Shown: positions 1 to 9,180, numbered from the stretch's first letter. The stretch is 64,000 nucleotides of DNA from Agarivorans sp. TSD2052 (GCF_023238625.1 NZ_CP096670.1:2956501-3020500); one strand, 5' to 3'. Numbers and translations: made by a program. The notes: a model not told the origin generated them from the sequence alone.

Positions 1-211
1 CGCAGTTGTGGTGACCTTACATCAAGTTGACTACGCCAGACGTTATTGCCCACGCGTTGTGGCCTTAAAGCTTGGCGAAGTTTTTTACGACGGTTCAAGT
101 GAACAACTCGATGAAGCCACACTGGCGGCTTTATATGGTTCTAAAGCCGAGCTTAATACCACCGAAGAAAATGACCTTGCAGTACAACAACTATGGCCAC
201 AGATGGCCTAA
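1..211 (+). CDS. phnC: Phosphonate ABC transporter ATP-binding protein PhnC, C-terminal end only
   Basis: The reading frame is open from base 2 and ends at 211, so only about the last 69 residues are present. The stretch [13 protein letters not shown] followed by VFYDGSS closely resembles the H-loop region and C-terminal tail of E. coli PhnC, the ATPase that powers phosphonate uptake. The Walker motifs lie upstream of the window. It is followed 27 bases later by phnD, matching the usual phnCDE order. Identity is firm because of the neighbours; nothing can be said about its start or promoter. Confidence 0.93.
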   Translation, partial: AVVVTLHQVDYARRYCPRVVALKLGEVFYDGSSEQLDEATLAALYGSKAELNTTEENDLAVQQLWPQMA

Positions 212-238
212 CCCCACTTTATAAAGGAGATAGATGGC

Positions 239-1246
239 ATGTTAAAGCTAATCAAGCGGACAGCCTTTGCTACGGCAGTCGTTGCCGCAGCAGTGAGTTC
301 AACCATGGTAACAGCTGCTGAAAAAGCGATGGACACCATCAATTTTGGGATTATTTCTACTGAATCTCAGCAAAATTTAAAAACCACTTGGACACCATTT
401 TTAGAAGCGATGGAACAAAAAACAGGTTTTAAAGTTAAGGCCTTCTTCGCCCCTGACTACGCTGGCATCATTCAAGGGATGCGTTTCGACAAAGTAGACA
501 TTGCTTGGTATGGCAACAAGTCAGCCATGGAAGCAGTAGACCGCGCTGGCGGCGAAATCTTCGCTCAAACCGTAGACGTTACCGGCAATCCTGGTTACTG
601 GAGTGTACTAGTGACGCATAAAGACAGCCCGCTAAACAGTCTAGATGACGTTATTGCTAAACGTGGCGAGCTGACGTTTGGTAACGGCGATCCAAACTCT
701 ACTTCTGGCTTCTTAGTGCCTTCGTACTATGTATTTGCCCAAAACAACATTTCAGTGTCTGATTTTAAACGCAGCATGAACTCAGGTCACGAAGCCAACG
801 CCTTAGCCGCTGCAGCCAAGCAAGTTGACGTAGCGACCGGTAACACCGAAAACATGGATCGTTTAGAAATTACCGCGCCAAAAAAATTCGCAAAGCTTAA
901 AGTAATTTGGAAGTCTCCTCTTATTCCTTCAGACCCTATCGTTTGGCGTAAAAACCTACCAGAAAGTGTTAAAGGCGAACTATACGACTTCTTTATGGAG
1001 TACGGCACAACGGGCGACGCAAAAGAACTTGCCGTATTAGAAGCACTGCAGTGGGCCCCTTTCAAAGCGTCTAGTGACCTGCAACTATTGCCTATACGCC
1101 AATTGGTATTGTTCAAAAACCGCATCAACACAGAAAACGACAGCCAAATGTCTAAGGCTGAAAAAGCGGCCGAGCTAGCGGTAATTGACGCACAACTCGC
1201 CGACCTTAACCGTAAACAAAGCGCGATTACAGCGATGGCTAACTAA
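239..1246 (+). CDS. phnD: Phosphonate-binding periplasmic protein PhnD
   Basis: This 335-residue protein has a Sec signal peptide (residues 1 to about 27: positive start, hydrophobic core, then VTAAEK). The mature part has the PhnD/phosphate-phosphonate binding protein signature, including INFGIISTESQ, FAPDYAGIIQGMRF, DIAWYGNKSA and FGNGDPNSTSGF, where the STSG stretch is the usual phosphonate oxyanion-binding loop. It should deliver phosphonates to the PhnE/PhnC importer. An AAGGAG ribosome site at 224-229 supports the start. It is followed by an intra-operon hairpin that may keep its mRNA more abundant than downstream genes, as is common for binding proteins. Confidence 0.95.
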   Translation: MLKLIKRTAFATAVVAAAVSSTMVTAAEKAMDTINFGIISTESQQNLKTTWTPFLEAMEQKTGFKVKAFFAPDYAGIIQGMRFDKVDIAWYGNKSAMEAVDRAGGEIFAQTVDVTGNPGYWSVLVTHKDSPLNSLDDVIAKRGELTFGNGDPNSTSGFLVPSYYVFAQNNISVSDFKRSMNSGHEANALAAAAKQVDVATGNTENMDRLEITAPKKFAKLKVIWKSPLIPSDPIVWRKNLPESVKGELYDFFMEYGTTGDAKELAVLEALQWAPFKASSDLQLLPIRQLVLFKNRINTENDSQMSKAEKAAELAVIDAQLADLNRKQSAITAMAN

Positions 1247-1253
1247 CATGCAT

Positions 1254-1278
1254 AAAGCTGGGCTTAGGCCCAGTTTTT
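1254..1278 (+). terminator. Hairpin with T-tract between phnD and phnE
   Basis: CTGGGC (1258-1263) pairs with GCCCAG (1268-1273) around a 4-base loop. The stem extends through A-T pairs and ends in TTTTTG. It has the form of an intrinsic terminator but sits inside the operon, so partial termination or 3' end protection of phnCD mRNA is more likely than a full stop. Confidence 0.65.
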
Positions 1279-1315
1279 GTTAGTGCAACTTATCTAGACA
1301 TGTTGAGAAAAAACC

Positions 1316-2104
1316 ATGAATACCGAAGCCGAAATCCTTAACCCCGCTAGCAAGCCTGCTTGGTTAAGCTTATTTTTTTGGGGCCTTGCCATCGCCGCCC
1401 TGAGCTGGAGTTGGCAAGGCGCTGAAATTGCACCAATGAAGATCTACAACGATGCTGGCAATATGGCCGAGTTAGCCAGTGATTTCTTTCCGCCTGATTT
1501 TAGCGACATTAGCTACTACCTCGAAGAAATGCTAATCACCCTGCATATAGCCATTTGGGGCACCATTTTCTCGATTATCTTATCGGTTCCTTTTGGCTTA
1601 ATGTGCGCCGAAAACGTGGTTCCAGCTTGGATATATCAACCTATGCGTCGCCTCATGGATGCCGCTCGTGCGATTAACGAAATGGTGTTTGCCATGTTGT
1701 TTGTGGTCACCGTGGGTCTTGGCCCCTTTGCGGGAGTAATGGCCTTGTTTATTCATACTACCGGGGTGCTTGCCAAGCTGTTCTCTGAAGCCGTAGAAGC
1801 CATTGACCCTGGCCAGGTTGAAGGTGTGCGAGCAACTGGCGCCAATAAACTTGAAGAAATTGTCTATGGGGTTATTCCTCAGGTATTACCGCTATGGATT
1901 TCCTTCTCTTTGTATCGCTTTGAATCCAATGTTCGCTCGGCCACCGTGGTTGGCATGGTAGGCGCAGGCGGTATCGGAGTCATTTTGTGGGAGAGCATCC
2001 GCGGATTTATGTTCCCGCAAACGTGTGCCGTAATGATCATCATTGTGGCCACAGTAAGTCTGCTAGATGTTGCCTCACAACGCGTTAGAAAACTGTTTAT
2101 CTAA
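1316..2104 (+). CDS. phnE: Phosphonate ABC transporter permease PhnE
   Basis: This 262-residue integral membrane protein has about six hydrophobic segments and the binding-protein-dependent permease motif near [22 protein letters not shown], the coupling loop that contacts the PhnC ATPase (EAA-type loop). The later [19 protein letters not shown] stretch is typical of PhnE. Length matches the family (about 260-275). Only one permease gene is present; some phn operons carry two. It lies between the phnD hairpin and phnF, which starts 10 bases after its stop. Confidence 0.95.
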   Translation: MNTEAEILNPASKPAWLSLFFWGLAIAALSWSWQGAEIAPMKIYNDAGNMAELASDFFPPDFSDISYYLEEMLITLHIAIWGTIFSIILSVPFGLMCAENVVPAWIYQPMRRLMDAARAINEMVFAMLFVVTVGLGPFAGVMALFIHTTGVLAKLFSEAVEAIDPGQVEGVRATGANKLEEIVYGVIPQVLPLWISFSLYRFESNVRSATVVGMVGAGGIGVILWESIRGFMFPQTCAVMIIIVATVSLLDVASQRVRKLFI

Positions 2105-2113
2105 GAGAGCTGA

Positions 2114-2815
2114 ATGATGCCGCGTTATCAAGAAATAGCCTTGAGCTTAGAAAAAGAAATTAGCCATGCTTATCAGGCTGGACAGTACTTGCCGCCAGAA
2201 CAGCGCTTAGCTGAACGCTACCAAGTAAACCGCCATACTCTGCGCCGGGCTATCGACGAGCTAGTGCTAAAAGGCTGGTTATTACGCCAACAAGGTAAAG
2301 GCGTAATGGTGCTCACTAAACCGGTGCGCTATCCGCTGCATTCTGGCGCTAAGTTTACCGATAACTTGCTTAACGCTGGCGCAAAGCCCAATAGCCGAGT
2401 ACTTAGCTTGCTGCGCACTAACGCCAACACTCAGGTGGCCAAGGGCTTGGCCGTAGAATTGGCCAGCCCGATCATTCAACTGAAAACGCTACGTTTTATC
2501 GACCAAGTGCCTATTAGCATTGTGTTTCATCACCTGCGAGTAGGCGAACACGACAGTGTGTTAAGCCGTTATCAGCAAGGTTCATTACATCATTTTTTAG
2601 CCGAGCATTGCCACATTGAGCTGCGCCGCCAGCAAACCGTGGTGAGTGCGCAACGCCCCAATAAGCAAGACTGCGCTTGTTTGCAAATTGATGCCAGCAA
2701 CCCACTGCTTACCCTACAAACGGTGAACGTAGATCAACAAAAAGTCCCTTTTGAATTTTCTATTTCTCACATTAGAGCTGAACTGGTAGAGCTCAGCTTG
2801 GAGCACCCACTATGA
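2114..2815 (+). CDS. phnF: GntR-family regulator PhnF
   Basis: This 233-residue protein has an N-terminal winged helix-turn-helix of the GntR type (residues about 5-70, with LPPEQRLAERYQVNRHTLRR as the recognition region). A UTRA-type ligand-binding domain (about 90-230) follows, of the HutC subfamily. PhnF proteins sense a phosphonate-related or phosphate-related ligand and usually repress the phn operon. There are two adjacent ATG codons (2114 and 2117); the first is annotated, preceded by an AAGAGAG sequence. Its stop overlaps the phnG start by four bases (ATGA), indicating translational coupling. The target operator is probably upstream of the window. Confidence 0.92.
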   Translation: MMPRYQEIALSLEKEISHAYQAGQYLPPEQRLAERYQVNRHTLRRAIDELVLKGWLLRQQGKGVMVLTKPVRYPLHSGAKFTDNLLNAGAKPNSRVLSLLRTNANTQVAKGLAVELASPIIQLKTLRFIDQVPISIVFHHLRVGEHDSVLSRYQQGSLHHFLAEHCHIELRRQQTVVSAQRPNKQDCACLQIDASNPLLTLQTVNVDQQKVPFEFSISHIRAELVELSLEHPL

Positions 2816-3273
2816 CGACCGCAACAACCGTAAACGTGGCCGCCCGCCAGCACTGGATGGCAGTGTTAGCCCAGGCCCCATATCCAGAGCTATCGCGCCG
2901 CTGGCAACAGCTAAATCTAGATCCGCAATGCGAGGTGATTCGCCAACCAGAAGTCGGCCTAGCACGACTACAAGGCCGCGTGGGGGGAAGTGGTGAACGT
3001 TTTAATTTGGGTGATACCACCATTACCCGCGCAACTGTGCGTTTAGAGAACGGCACCTTGGGTTATGGCTATTTACGAGGGCGAGCGAAACAACACGCAC
3101 TGCTTTCAGCCATCATCGATGCCTTAATGCAAAGCAGCGAGTATGCCCCCGGCCTACAAGAAACAGTGATTCAACCCTTGGCTGAATTGCAGCTTCAGGC
3201 ACTACGCCAAACCGCCGAACAAGCAGCTGAATCAAAAGTGGATTTCTTCACAGTGGTAAGGGGGGAAGACTAA
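2812..3273 (+). CDS. phnG: C-P lyase core complex subunit PhnG
   Basis: This 153-residue protein matches PhnG in length (about 150) and in conserved stretches such as ARQHWMAVLAQA, EVGLARLQGRVGG, FNLGDTTITRATVRL and GYGYLRGR. PhnG forms the PhnG2H2I2J2 core and, with PhnI, supports displacement of the adenine of ATP by the phosphonate. The start overlaps phnF by ATGA and the stop overlaps phnH by one base (TAATG), so expression is probably tightly coupled. Confidence 0.95.
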   Translation: MTTATTVNVAARQHWMAVLAQAPYPELSRRWQQLNLDPQCEVIRQPEVGLARLQGRVGGSGERFNLGDTTITRATVRLENGTLGYGYLRGRAKQHALLSAIIDALMQSSEYAPGLQETVIQPLAELQLQALRQTAEQAAESKVDFFTVVRGED

Positions 3274-3872
3274 TGCAACAAATTGAAGCCGGTTTTGACC
3301 ATAGCGTACATCAAGCCCAGCAGTGTTTTCGCGAAGTATTAAAAGCACTGAGTGAGCCGGGTACCCTTGTGCGGTTAGCGCATCACTCTGGTTTTGCGCC
3401 GCTAAATGCCGCTAGCAGCCAAGTCATTATGAGCCTATGTGACCAGCAAACAGCGGTGTACCTAAGCCCTGCGTTGGCAAAAACAAGTGAACATAGTATT
3501 GAGCATGCAGTACACAACTTAGCGTTTCATAACAGTATTGCCGCTACGCCGCTTGAACAGGCTGACTTTGCGGTTATTTGCGGCCAACAAAGCGTAAATT
3601 TACAAGCACTGAAAGCAGGGTGCGATAGCAGCCCAGAACATGGTGCAACCTTGTTGGTACAAACCGAGGGCTTTAATACCGGCCCTGTATTTCGGATAAG
3701 CGGACCCGGAATTAAACAACGTCTAGAAATACAACTAGGGCAGCTTAGCGAAAGCCTAATTGATTACCTGCTAAAGCCCAGTCGCCGTTACCCCTTAGGG
3801 CTGGATTTTATGTTTTGCCATCAGCAATCTCTCGTGGCTATCAGCCGCACTACTAAGCTGGAGTTAATCTAA
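3273..3872 (+). CDS. phnH: C-P lyase core complex subunit PhnH
   Basis: This 199-residue protein is the size of E. coli PhnH (194). It has the family N-terminal pattern of a phosphonate-binding-like fold (FDHSVHQAQQCFREVLKAL, SEPGTLVRL) and the C-terminal RRYPLGLDFMF segment. PhnH is a structural member of the C-P lyase core with no established independent catalysis. A G-rich ribosome site (GGGGGGAAG) precedes its ATG, which shares one base with the phnG stop; its own TAATG stop shares one base with phnI. Confidence 0.94.
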   Translation: MQQIEAGFDHSVHQAQQCFREVLKALSEPGTLVRLAHHSGFAPLNAASSQVIMSLCDQQTAVYLSPALAKTSEHSIEHAVHNLAFHNSIAATPLEQADFAVICGQQSVNLQALKAGCDSSPEHGATLLVQTEGFNTGPVFRISGPGIKQRLEIQLGQLSESLIDYLLKPSRRYPLGLDFMFCHQQSLVAISRTTKLELI

Positions 3873-4966
3873 TGTATGTAGCAGTTAAAGGCGGCGAAAA
3901 AGCCATTGCCGCCGCGCATAAGTTGCAACATCAACGCCGCCGTGGCGATAGTAGTATCGCTGAGCTCAATGTTGATCAAATTAGCCAGCAGCTAAGCTTG
4001 GCGGTAGAGCGAGTGATGACCGAAGGCGGCATTTATGACCGCGAACTGGCCGCTCTGGCGATCAAACAGGCTAGCGGCGACCAAATTGAAGCGATATTTT
4101 TGCTGCGCGCCTACCGCACGACTTTACCCTTGCTGGTCACTTGCCAGCCTTTAGATACCAACAAGATGCAAGTGCAGCGCCGAATCTCGGCCACCTATAA
4201 AGATTTACCGGGTGGCCAACAACTTGGCCCCACTTATGATTATAGCCACCGCCTGCTCGACTTTTCGCTACTGGCCGAGCAGCAAACTGAACAAACAATA
4301 GCTAGGGTTGATACCTGCTCTACTGAACCGGCTAATACATTACCTAGCGATAACGCGCCGTTTACCAAAGTGTTTTCTTTGTTAGAACAGCAAGGTTTAG
4401 CCAAGCCAGAACAAGATGGCGCTGAAGAGCCCGCCGATATCACTCAACAAGCGATTAGTTACCCCTGCTCTCGCGCTGCTCGATTACAGCAACTGAGCCG
4501 TGGAGATGAAGGTTTTTTACTATCGCTCGCCTACTCTACACAGCGCGGTTATGGGCGCAACCACCCCTTTGCAGGAGAAATTCGCAGCGGCGAAGTGGCT
4601 ATAGAGATTTGCCCAGAAGATCTCGGTTTTAGCATAGAAATTGGCAGCATTTGCTTAACCGAATGTGAGATGGTGAATGGCTTTGTTAGCCCCGAAGGTG
4701 AAGAACCTCACTTCACCCGCGGCTACGGTTTGGCATTTGGCTTTAGCGAACGTAAAGCCATGGCCGTTGCGTTACTTGATCGCTCACTACAAAGCGATCG
4801 CTACAACGAGCCCGCAGTAGGCCCCGCCCAAGACGAAGAGTTTGTATTGGCCCACGCCGACAATGTAGAAGCCGCTGGCTTTGTGTCGCACCTCAAATTG
4901 CCGCACTACGTTGATTTTCAGTCTGAATTAGAGCTGCTGCGCAAAATGCGCCAGCAAGGAGAGTAG
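3872..4966 (+). CDS. phnI: C-P lyase core complex subunit PhnI (nucleosidase-like)
   Basis: This 364-residue protein is close to E. coli PhnI (354). Conserved blocks include YVAVKGGEKAIAAAH at the N terminus, LARGDEG-like LSRGDEGFLLSLAYSTQRGYG and RNHPFAGEIRSGEV in the middle, and AQDEEFVLAHADNVEAAGF and LKLPHYVDFQ near the C terminus. PhnI catalyses formation of the ribose 5-triphosphate phosphonate from ATP and phosphonate with PhnG, H and L. The segment around residues 147-190 is poorly conserved and slightly longer than in E. coli. It is followed by phnJ after two bases. Confidence 0.96.
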   Translation: MYVAVKGGEKAIAAAHKLQHQRRRGDSSIAELNVDQISQQLSLAVERVMTEGGIYDRELAALAIKQASGDQIEAIFLLRAYRTTLPLLVTCQPLDTNKMQVQRRISATYKDLPGGQQLGPTYDYSHRLLDFSLLAEQQTEQTIARVDTCSTEPANTLPSDNAPFTKVFSLLEQQGLAKPEQDGAEEPADITQQAISYPCSRAARLQQLSRGDEGFLLSLAYSTQRGYGRNHPFAGEIRSGEVAIEICPEDLGFSIEIGSICLTECEMVNGFVSPEGEEPHFTRGYGLAFGFSERKAMAVALLDRSLQSDRYNEPAVGPAQDEEFVLAHADNVEAAGFVSHLKLPHYVDFQSELELLRKMRQQGE

Positions 4967-4968
4967 CC

Positions 4969-5859
4969 ATGACCAGCTTTAGCCAACAAGCGGCCGCACT
5001 AAGCCACAATGACCAACAATACAATTTTGCTTATTTAGATGAACAAACCAAACGAATGATCCGCCGTGCCATTTTAAAAGGGGTGGCCATTCCTGGTTAC
5101 CAAGTGCCCTTTGGTGGACGAGAGATGCCAATGCCTTATGGCTGGGGAACCGGTGGGATCATGCTAAGCGCATCGATCTTGGGTCAAAATGATGTGCTTA
5201 AAGTCATAGACCAAGGCGCAGATGACACCACCAATGCGGTATCTATTCGCCAGTTTTTTAGCAAAGTGTGTGACATTGCCACCACCGAGAAAACTGAAAG
5301 CGCCAGTGTGATTCAAACCCGTCACCGCATTCCTGAGCAGCCCTTAAACAATGAGCAAATTTTGGTTTTTCAGGTGCCGATTCCCGAGCCTTTGCGCTTT
5401 ATTGAGCCTCGCGAAACTGAAACTAAGAAAATGCACGCCCTAGAAGAATACGGGTCTATGCAGGTGAAGCTTTATGAAGACATCGTTAAGTATGGCTATA
5501 TTGCTACCAGTTATGCCTATCCGGTAAAAGTGCATGGTCGCTACTTGATGGACCCTTCGCCGATCCCTAAGTTTGATAACCCCAAATTACATCAATCGGA
5601 AGCACTGATGATTTTTGGCGCAGGACGCGAAAAACGTATTTACTGCATTCCCCCCTATACCGATGTATACAGCCTCGACTTTGAAGATCACCCATTTAGT
5701 ATTCAGCAATGGAATGAGCCCTGCAGCCTATGTGGTAGCCACGATACCTTCCTTGATGAGGTGTTAATCGATGACCAAGGGCAGCGCATGTTTATTTGTT
5801 CAGATACCGACTTCTGCCAAACGCGGCAGTCTACAGCCCAAGGAGCTAGCCATGACTAA
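4969..5859 (+). CDS. phnJ: Carbon-phosphorus lyase PhnJ (radical SAM)
   Basis: This 296-residue enzyme breaks the C-P bond of the ribosyl phosphonate, giving an alkane and 5-phosphoribosyl cyclic phosphate. C252, C255, C277 and C283 have spacings of 3, 22 and 6, identical to E. coli C241, C244, C266 and C272, which bind the Fe-S cluster and act in catalysis. Gly43 in the AIPGYQ motif aligns with the catalytic E. coli Gly32. The constant offset of 11 comes from a longer N terminus. A strong AAGGAGAG ribosome site precedes the ATG. The last eight bases overlap phnK. All known key residues are intact, so the operon should be functional. Confidence 0.97.
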   Translation: MTSFSQQAAALSHNDQQYNFAYLDEQTKRMIRRAILKGVAIPGYQVPFGGREMPMPYGWGTGGIMLSASILGQNDVLKVIDQGADDTTNAVSIRQFFSKVCDIATTEKTESASVIQTRHRIPEQPLNNEQILVFQVPIPEPLRFIEPRETETKKMHALEEYGSMQVKLYEDIVKYGYIATSYAYPVKVHGRYLMDPSPIPKFDNPKLHQSEALMIFGAGREKRIYCIPPYTDVYSLDFEDHPFSIQQWNEPCSLCGSHDTFLDEVLIDDQGQRMFICSDTDFCQTRQSTAQGASHD

Positions 5860-6706
5860 TCTAGCCACTATTAAGCCAACATCTCGGCTTGATGACAGCC
5901 CACAAGCTACTGTGCTTAGCGATGCACTAAGGCAAGACCAAGCGCTATTACAAGCGCAAAACTTAAGCATGCTTTACGCACCAGGCAAAGGCTTTGAAGC
6001 GGTAGACCTAGAACTATTCCCAGGTGAAGTGTTAGCGATTGTCGGCGAATCGGGGTCGGGTAAAACCACCCTGCTCAAAACCCTGTCTGGCCGCTTAAAC
6101 CCTCAAACTGGTAGCGTTAATTTTCAAGCTGAGCCAAACCACACAGCCGAGCTGTATCAGATTAGCGAAGCTGAGCGACGCCGCTTAATCAGAGAAAACT
6201 TTGGCATAGTACATCAACACCCCTTAGATGGTCTGCGCCCGCGTGTGTCGGCTGGCGGCAATATTGGTGAGCGCTTAATGGAGGTAGGCTGGCGCAACTA
6301 TGCTGAGATTCGCCAAGAAGCGCTAACTTGGCTTAATGCAGTAGAAATAGACCCGAGCCGCATTGACGACATGCCATTAACTTTTTCTGGGGGAATGCAG
6401 CAGCGGCTGCAAATAGCCCGAAATTTGGTCACTCACCCCAAATTGGTTTTTATGGATGAGCCCACGGGCGGCTTAGACGTATCGGTACAAGCACGCTTAT
6501 TAGATTTAATTCGTAACTTAGTCACCGAACTGCAACTTGCAGTGGTTATTGTTACGCATGATTTAGCCGTAGCACGCCTACTAGCGCATCGAATTATTGT
6601 GATGAAACAAGGCCAGATCGTTGAGAGCGGTTTAACCGACCGCGTGTTAGACGACCCAAGCCATGCCTATACCCAACTTTTAGTTTCATCCGTTCTTCAA
6701 CAATAA
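5852..6706 (+). CDS. phnK: C-P lyase complex ABC-type ATPase PhnK, with N-terminal extension
   Basis: The ATG at 5852 follows an AAGGAG site at 5840-5845 and gives 284 residues; an upstream in-frame ATG at 5771 lies deep in phnJ and is unlikely. The ABC ATPase part has Walker A GESGSGKTT, the PhnK-specific VHQHPLDGLRPRVSAGGN block, signature FSGGMQQRLQIARN and Walker B LVFMDEPTGG. PhnK docks on the PhnGHIJ core and uses ATP to drive remodelling. The first roughly 32 residues have no counterpart in the 252-residue E. coli protein. The start overlaps phnJ by eight bases. Confidence 0.94.
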   Translation: MTNLATIKPTSRLDDSPQATVLSDALRQDQALLQAQNLSMLYAPGKGFEAVDLELFPGEVLAIVGESGSGKTTLLKTLSGRLNPQTGSVNFQAEPNHTAELYQISEAERRRLIRENFGIVHQHPLDGLRPRVSAGGNIGERLMEVGWRNYAEIRQEALTWLNAVEIDPSRIDDMPLTFSGGMQQRLQIARNLVTHPKLVFMDEPTGGLDVSVQARLLDLIRNLVTELQLAVVIVTHDLAVARLLAHRIIVMKQGQIVESGLTDRVLDDPSHAYTQLLVSSVLQQ

Positions 6707-6732
6707 CCGCCTCGCTCATTTAAGGAATCATC

Positions 6733-7434
6733 ATGACACCACTCATGATTGCTAAAGACATCGACAAAACCTTTGTATTGCATAATCAGGGGGCTGCGCG
6801 TTTGCCGGTTTTACGCCAGCAAAATGTAGAAATATTTGCTGGGGAATGCTTAGTATTAAACGGCTGCTCTGGCTCGGGTAAATCCAGTTTACTGCGCTCG
6901 CTATACGGTAACTACCAGATAGACCACGGTGAACTACTGATCCGCCAAGGCGAGCAATGGTTAGATATGGCCAAGGCGCAGCCACGTGACATTATTGCCT
7001 TACGTAGAGCCACCATTGGTTGGGTAAGCCAATTTTTGCGGGTGATCCCCCGCTTATCAGCCTTAGATATTGTCATGCAGCCAATGCTAGAAAATGGCAT
7101 TAGCGAACAATTCGCCAAACCCAAAGCGCAAGCATTGTTAAGTCAATTGAATGTTCCTGAAAGCCTCTGGGGCTTAGCCCCTGCTACCTTCTCGGGTGGT
7201 GAGCAACAACGAGTAAACATTGCCCGTGGCTTTGCCCTAGATTACCCGATTTTGTTGCTCGATGAACCTACCGCGTCCTTAGATAAGCAAAATGCCCAAC
7301 AAGTGGTTGAGCTCATTTTAGCCGCTAAGCAACGCGGTGCCGCCATTGTAGGTATCTTCCACGATATATGGGTACGCGATTTAGTCGCCGACCGCTTACA
7401 CAATATGCAAAACCCGTCTCAGCTAGCAGGATAA
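6733..7434 (+). CDS. phnL: C-P lyase system ABC-type protein PhnL
   Basis: This 233-residue ABC ATPase has Walker [11 protein letters not shown], the PhnL-type [17 protein letters not shown] segment, signature [14 protein letters not shown] and Walker [13 protein letters not shown]. PhnL associates with the C-P lyase core and is needed with PhnGHI for the first coupling step. Size matches E. coli PhnL (226). It begins 26 bases after phnK with a TAAGGAATC ribosome site and ends four bases before phnM. Confidence 0.95.
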   Translation: MTPLMIAKDIDKTFVLHNQGAARLPVLRQQNVEIFAGECLVLNGCSGSGKSSLLRSLYGNYQIDHGELLIRQGEQWLDMAKAQPRDIIALRRATIGWVSQFLRVIPRLSALDIVMQPMLENGISEQFAKPKAQALLSQLNVPESLWGLAPATFSGGEQQRVNIARGFALDYPILLLDEPTASLDKQNAQQVVELILAAKQRGAAIVGIFHDIWVRDLVADRLHNMQNPSQLAG

Positions 7435-7438
7435 GACC

Positions 7439-8575
7439 ATGATTATCACCAATGTAAATATGATTCTAGAGCACGAAATTGTGAAGGGATCGTTAGAAGT
7501 GCGCGAAGGCCGTATTGTAGCGCTAAGCGATACCCAAAGTTCGCATTGCAGTGCCATTAATGGTGATGGGGCCTATCTATTACCAGGCTTAATTGAATTG
7601 CATACCGATAATTTAGAAAAATTTTTTACCCCTCGCCCCAAGGTTAGCTGGCCGGGTGGTTCGGCCATGGCTAGTCACGATGCTTTAATGGTATCGAGTG
7701 GCATTACGACCGTGTTAGATGCCATTGCCCTTGGTTATATTAATGACCACGGCACCCGTTTAGCCAACCTAGAGCGGATGTTACACACCATTGTAAACAG
7801 CCAACAGCGGGGCCTAAATAGAGCCGAACATTTACTGCACTTACGCTGTGAATTGCCCAATGCCGATACCGCCAATATTTTTGAGACTTTGGTGGAGCAA
7901 GGTCCCGTAGCCATGGTGTCATTAATGGACCACACCCCCGGTCAGCGCCAGTTTGTTGATAGCGAAAAATATCGCACCTACTACATGGGAAAATATGGGC
8001 TGAACGAACAAGAAATGGCCAGCTTTGAAGCCGAACAAACAGCAGCTTCAGCGCTATGGTCTGATGCCAACCGTAAACACATTGCGGCCTCGGCGCGTGA
8101 ACGCGGTATTGCTTTAGCTAGCCACGACGACGCCACGCTAGCGCATGCGGTTGAGTCGGCCGCTTTAGGTTGCTCGGTGGCCGAGTTTCCTACCACGGTG
8201 GCGGCCGCCAAAGCCTCACACGAAGTTGGCCTTCAAGTGATGATGGGCGGGCCTAATATTGTGCGCGGAGGCTCTCACTCGGGTAACGTTGCCGCTGCAG
8301 AGCTTGCTCGCGAAGGCGTGTTAGATATTCTATCTTCTGACTATTACCCCGCTAGTTTGCTCGATGCAGCCTACCAAGTGGCCAATATGGAAGATAACAA
8401 CTACGATCTTTGTCAGGCAATTCAAATGGTAAGCCTTACTCCAGCCAATACTCTTGGAATGGACGATAGAGGCAGCATTTTTGAGGGTAAGCGAGCCGAT
8501 TTAGTGTTGGCTAAACCCAGCGACGATCGCCTTCAGGTGCAACAAGTTTGGCGCGAAGGAGAGCGAGTATTTTGA
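7439..8575 (+). CDS. phnM: Ribosyl triphosphonate diphosphatase PhnM (amidohydrolase family)
   Basis: This 378-residue metal-dependent hydrolase removes pyrophosphate from the ribosyl triphosphate phosphonate, giving the PhnJ substrate. The PhnM-specific motif GLIELHTDNLEKFFTPRPK is present, with further metal-site stretches near LASHDD and DILSSDYYPASLL, and the C-terminal amidohydrolase strand TLGMDDRGSIFEGKRADLVL. Length equals E. coli PhnM (378). The stop TGA (8573-8575) is embedded in the probable TTG start of phnN. Confidence 0.95.
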   Translation: MIITNVNMILEHEIVKGSLEVREGRIVALSDTQSSHCSAINGDGAYLLPGLIELHTDNLEKFFTPRPKVSWPGGSAMASHDALMVSSGITTVLDAIALGYINDHGTRLANLERMLHTIVNSQQRGLNRAEHLLHLRCELPNADTANIFETLVEQGPVAMVSLMDHTPGQRQFVDSEKYRTYYMGKYGLNEQEMASFEAEQTAASALWSDANRKHIAASARERGIALASHDDATLAHAVESAALGCSVAEFPTTVAAAKASHEVGLQVMMGGPNIVRGGSHSGNVAAAELAREGVLDILSSDYYPASLLDAAYQVANMEDNNYDLCQAIQMVSLTPANTLGMDDRGSIFEGKRADLVLAKPSDDRLQVQQVWREGERVF

Positions 8576-9180
8576 TATTTCCCAGTAACCATGACAAGGA
8601 AGCAGCCAGCGAAGCCAAACTGTTCTATTTGGTTGGGCCGTCAGGCTCAGGCAAAGACAGCATTATCAACTCATTACGCAACCAGCTGCAAACCGACAGT
8701 AATGTGCTAATAGCTCAACGCTATATCACTCGCCCTGTTGATGGCAGTGGCGAAACTCATATAGCGCTGAGTGTGCCAGAGTTTATTCAGCGTAAAGATA
8801 GCGGTTTGTTTGCCATGGACTGGCAAGCGAATGGCTTTCATTATGCAGTGGGTAACGAAGTAAATAGTTGGCTGAGCATGGGCTTTTCAGTGTTATTTAA
8901 TGGCTCTCGCCAACACATTGATTTAGCTGAAGATCTATTTGGCGAGCGCTTACGGGTTATCGCCTTAGAGGTCAGTCCTGAAGTTCTGGCCGAGCGTTTA
9001 CGCCTGCGAGGGCGAGAGAGCCAGCTCGACATTGAGGCCCGCTTACGCCGCAATGAGCAATACCAAACCAACCTGCCAAAACAATGCTGGCGTTTAGCCA
9101 ACAACCGCAATCTAGACAGCACCGTGAGCAAGCTGCTCAAATACATTGAAGCCGAAACCACCGAGTTATATATCCAATGA
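8572..9180 (+). CDS. phnN: Ribose 1,5-bisphosphate phosphokinase PhnN
   Basis: PhnN converts ribose 1,5-bisphosphate to PRPP. The protein has a guanylate-kinase-like P-loop (VGPSGSGKDSI) and the downstream ARYITRP-like QRYITRPVDGSGETH and RLRLRGRES stretches. No ATG is suitable. TTG at 8572 is preferred because it overlaps the phnM stop (TTGA) and follows AAGGAG at 8556-8561, giving 202 residues against 185 in E. coli. An alternative TTG at 8548 lies upstream of that ribosome site and would add eight residues. The end overlaps phnP by ATGA. Confidence 0.9.
   Translation: MIFPSNHDKEAASEAKLFYLVGPSGSGKDSIINSLRNQLQTDSNVLIAQRYITRPVDGSGETHIALSVPEFIQRKDSGLFAMDWQANGFHYAVGNEVNSWLSMGFSVLFNGSRQHIDLAEDLFGERLRVIALEVSPEVLAERLRLRGRESQLDIEARLRRNEQYQTNLPKQCWRLANNRNLDSTVSKLLKYIEAETTELYIQ

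Noticed and set aside
787-1131. 114-codon - strand ORF inside phnD
   Set aside because: Antisense to a well-supported gene; no ribosome site or family resemblance.
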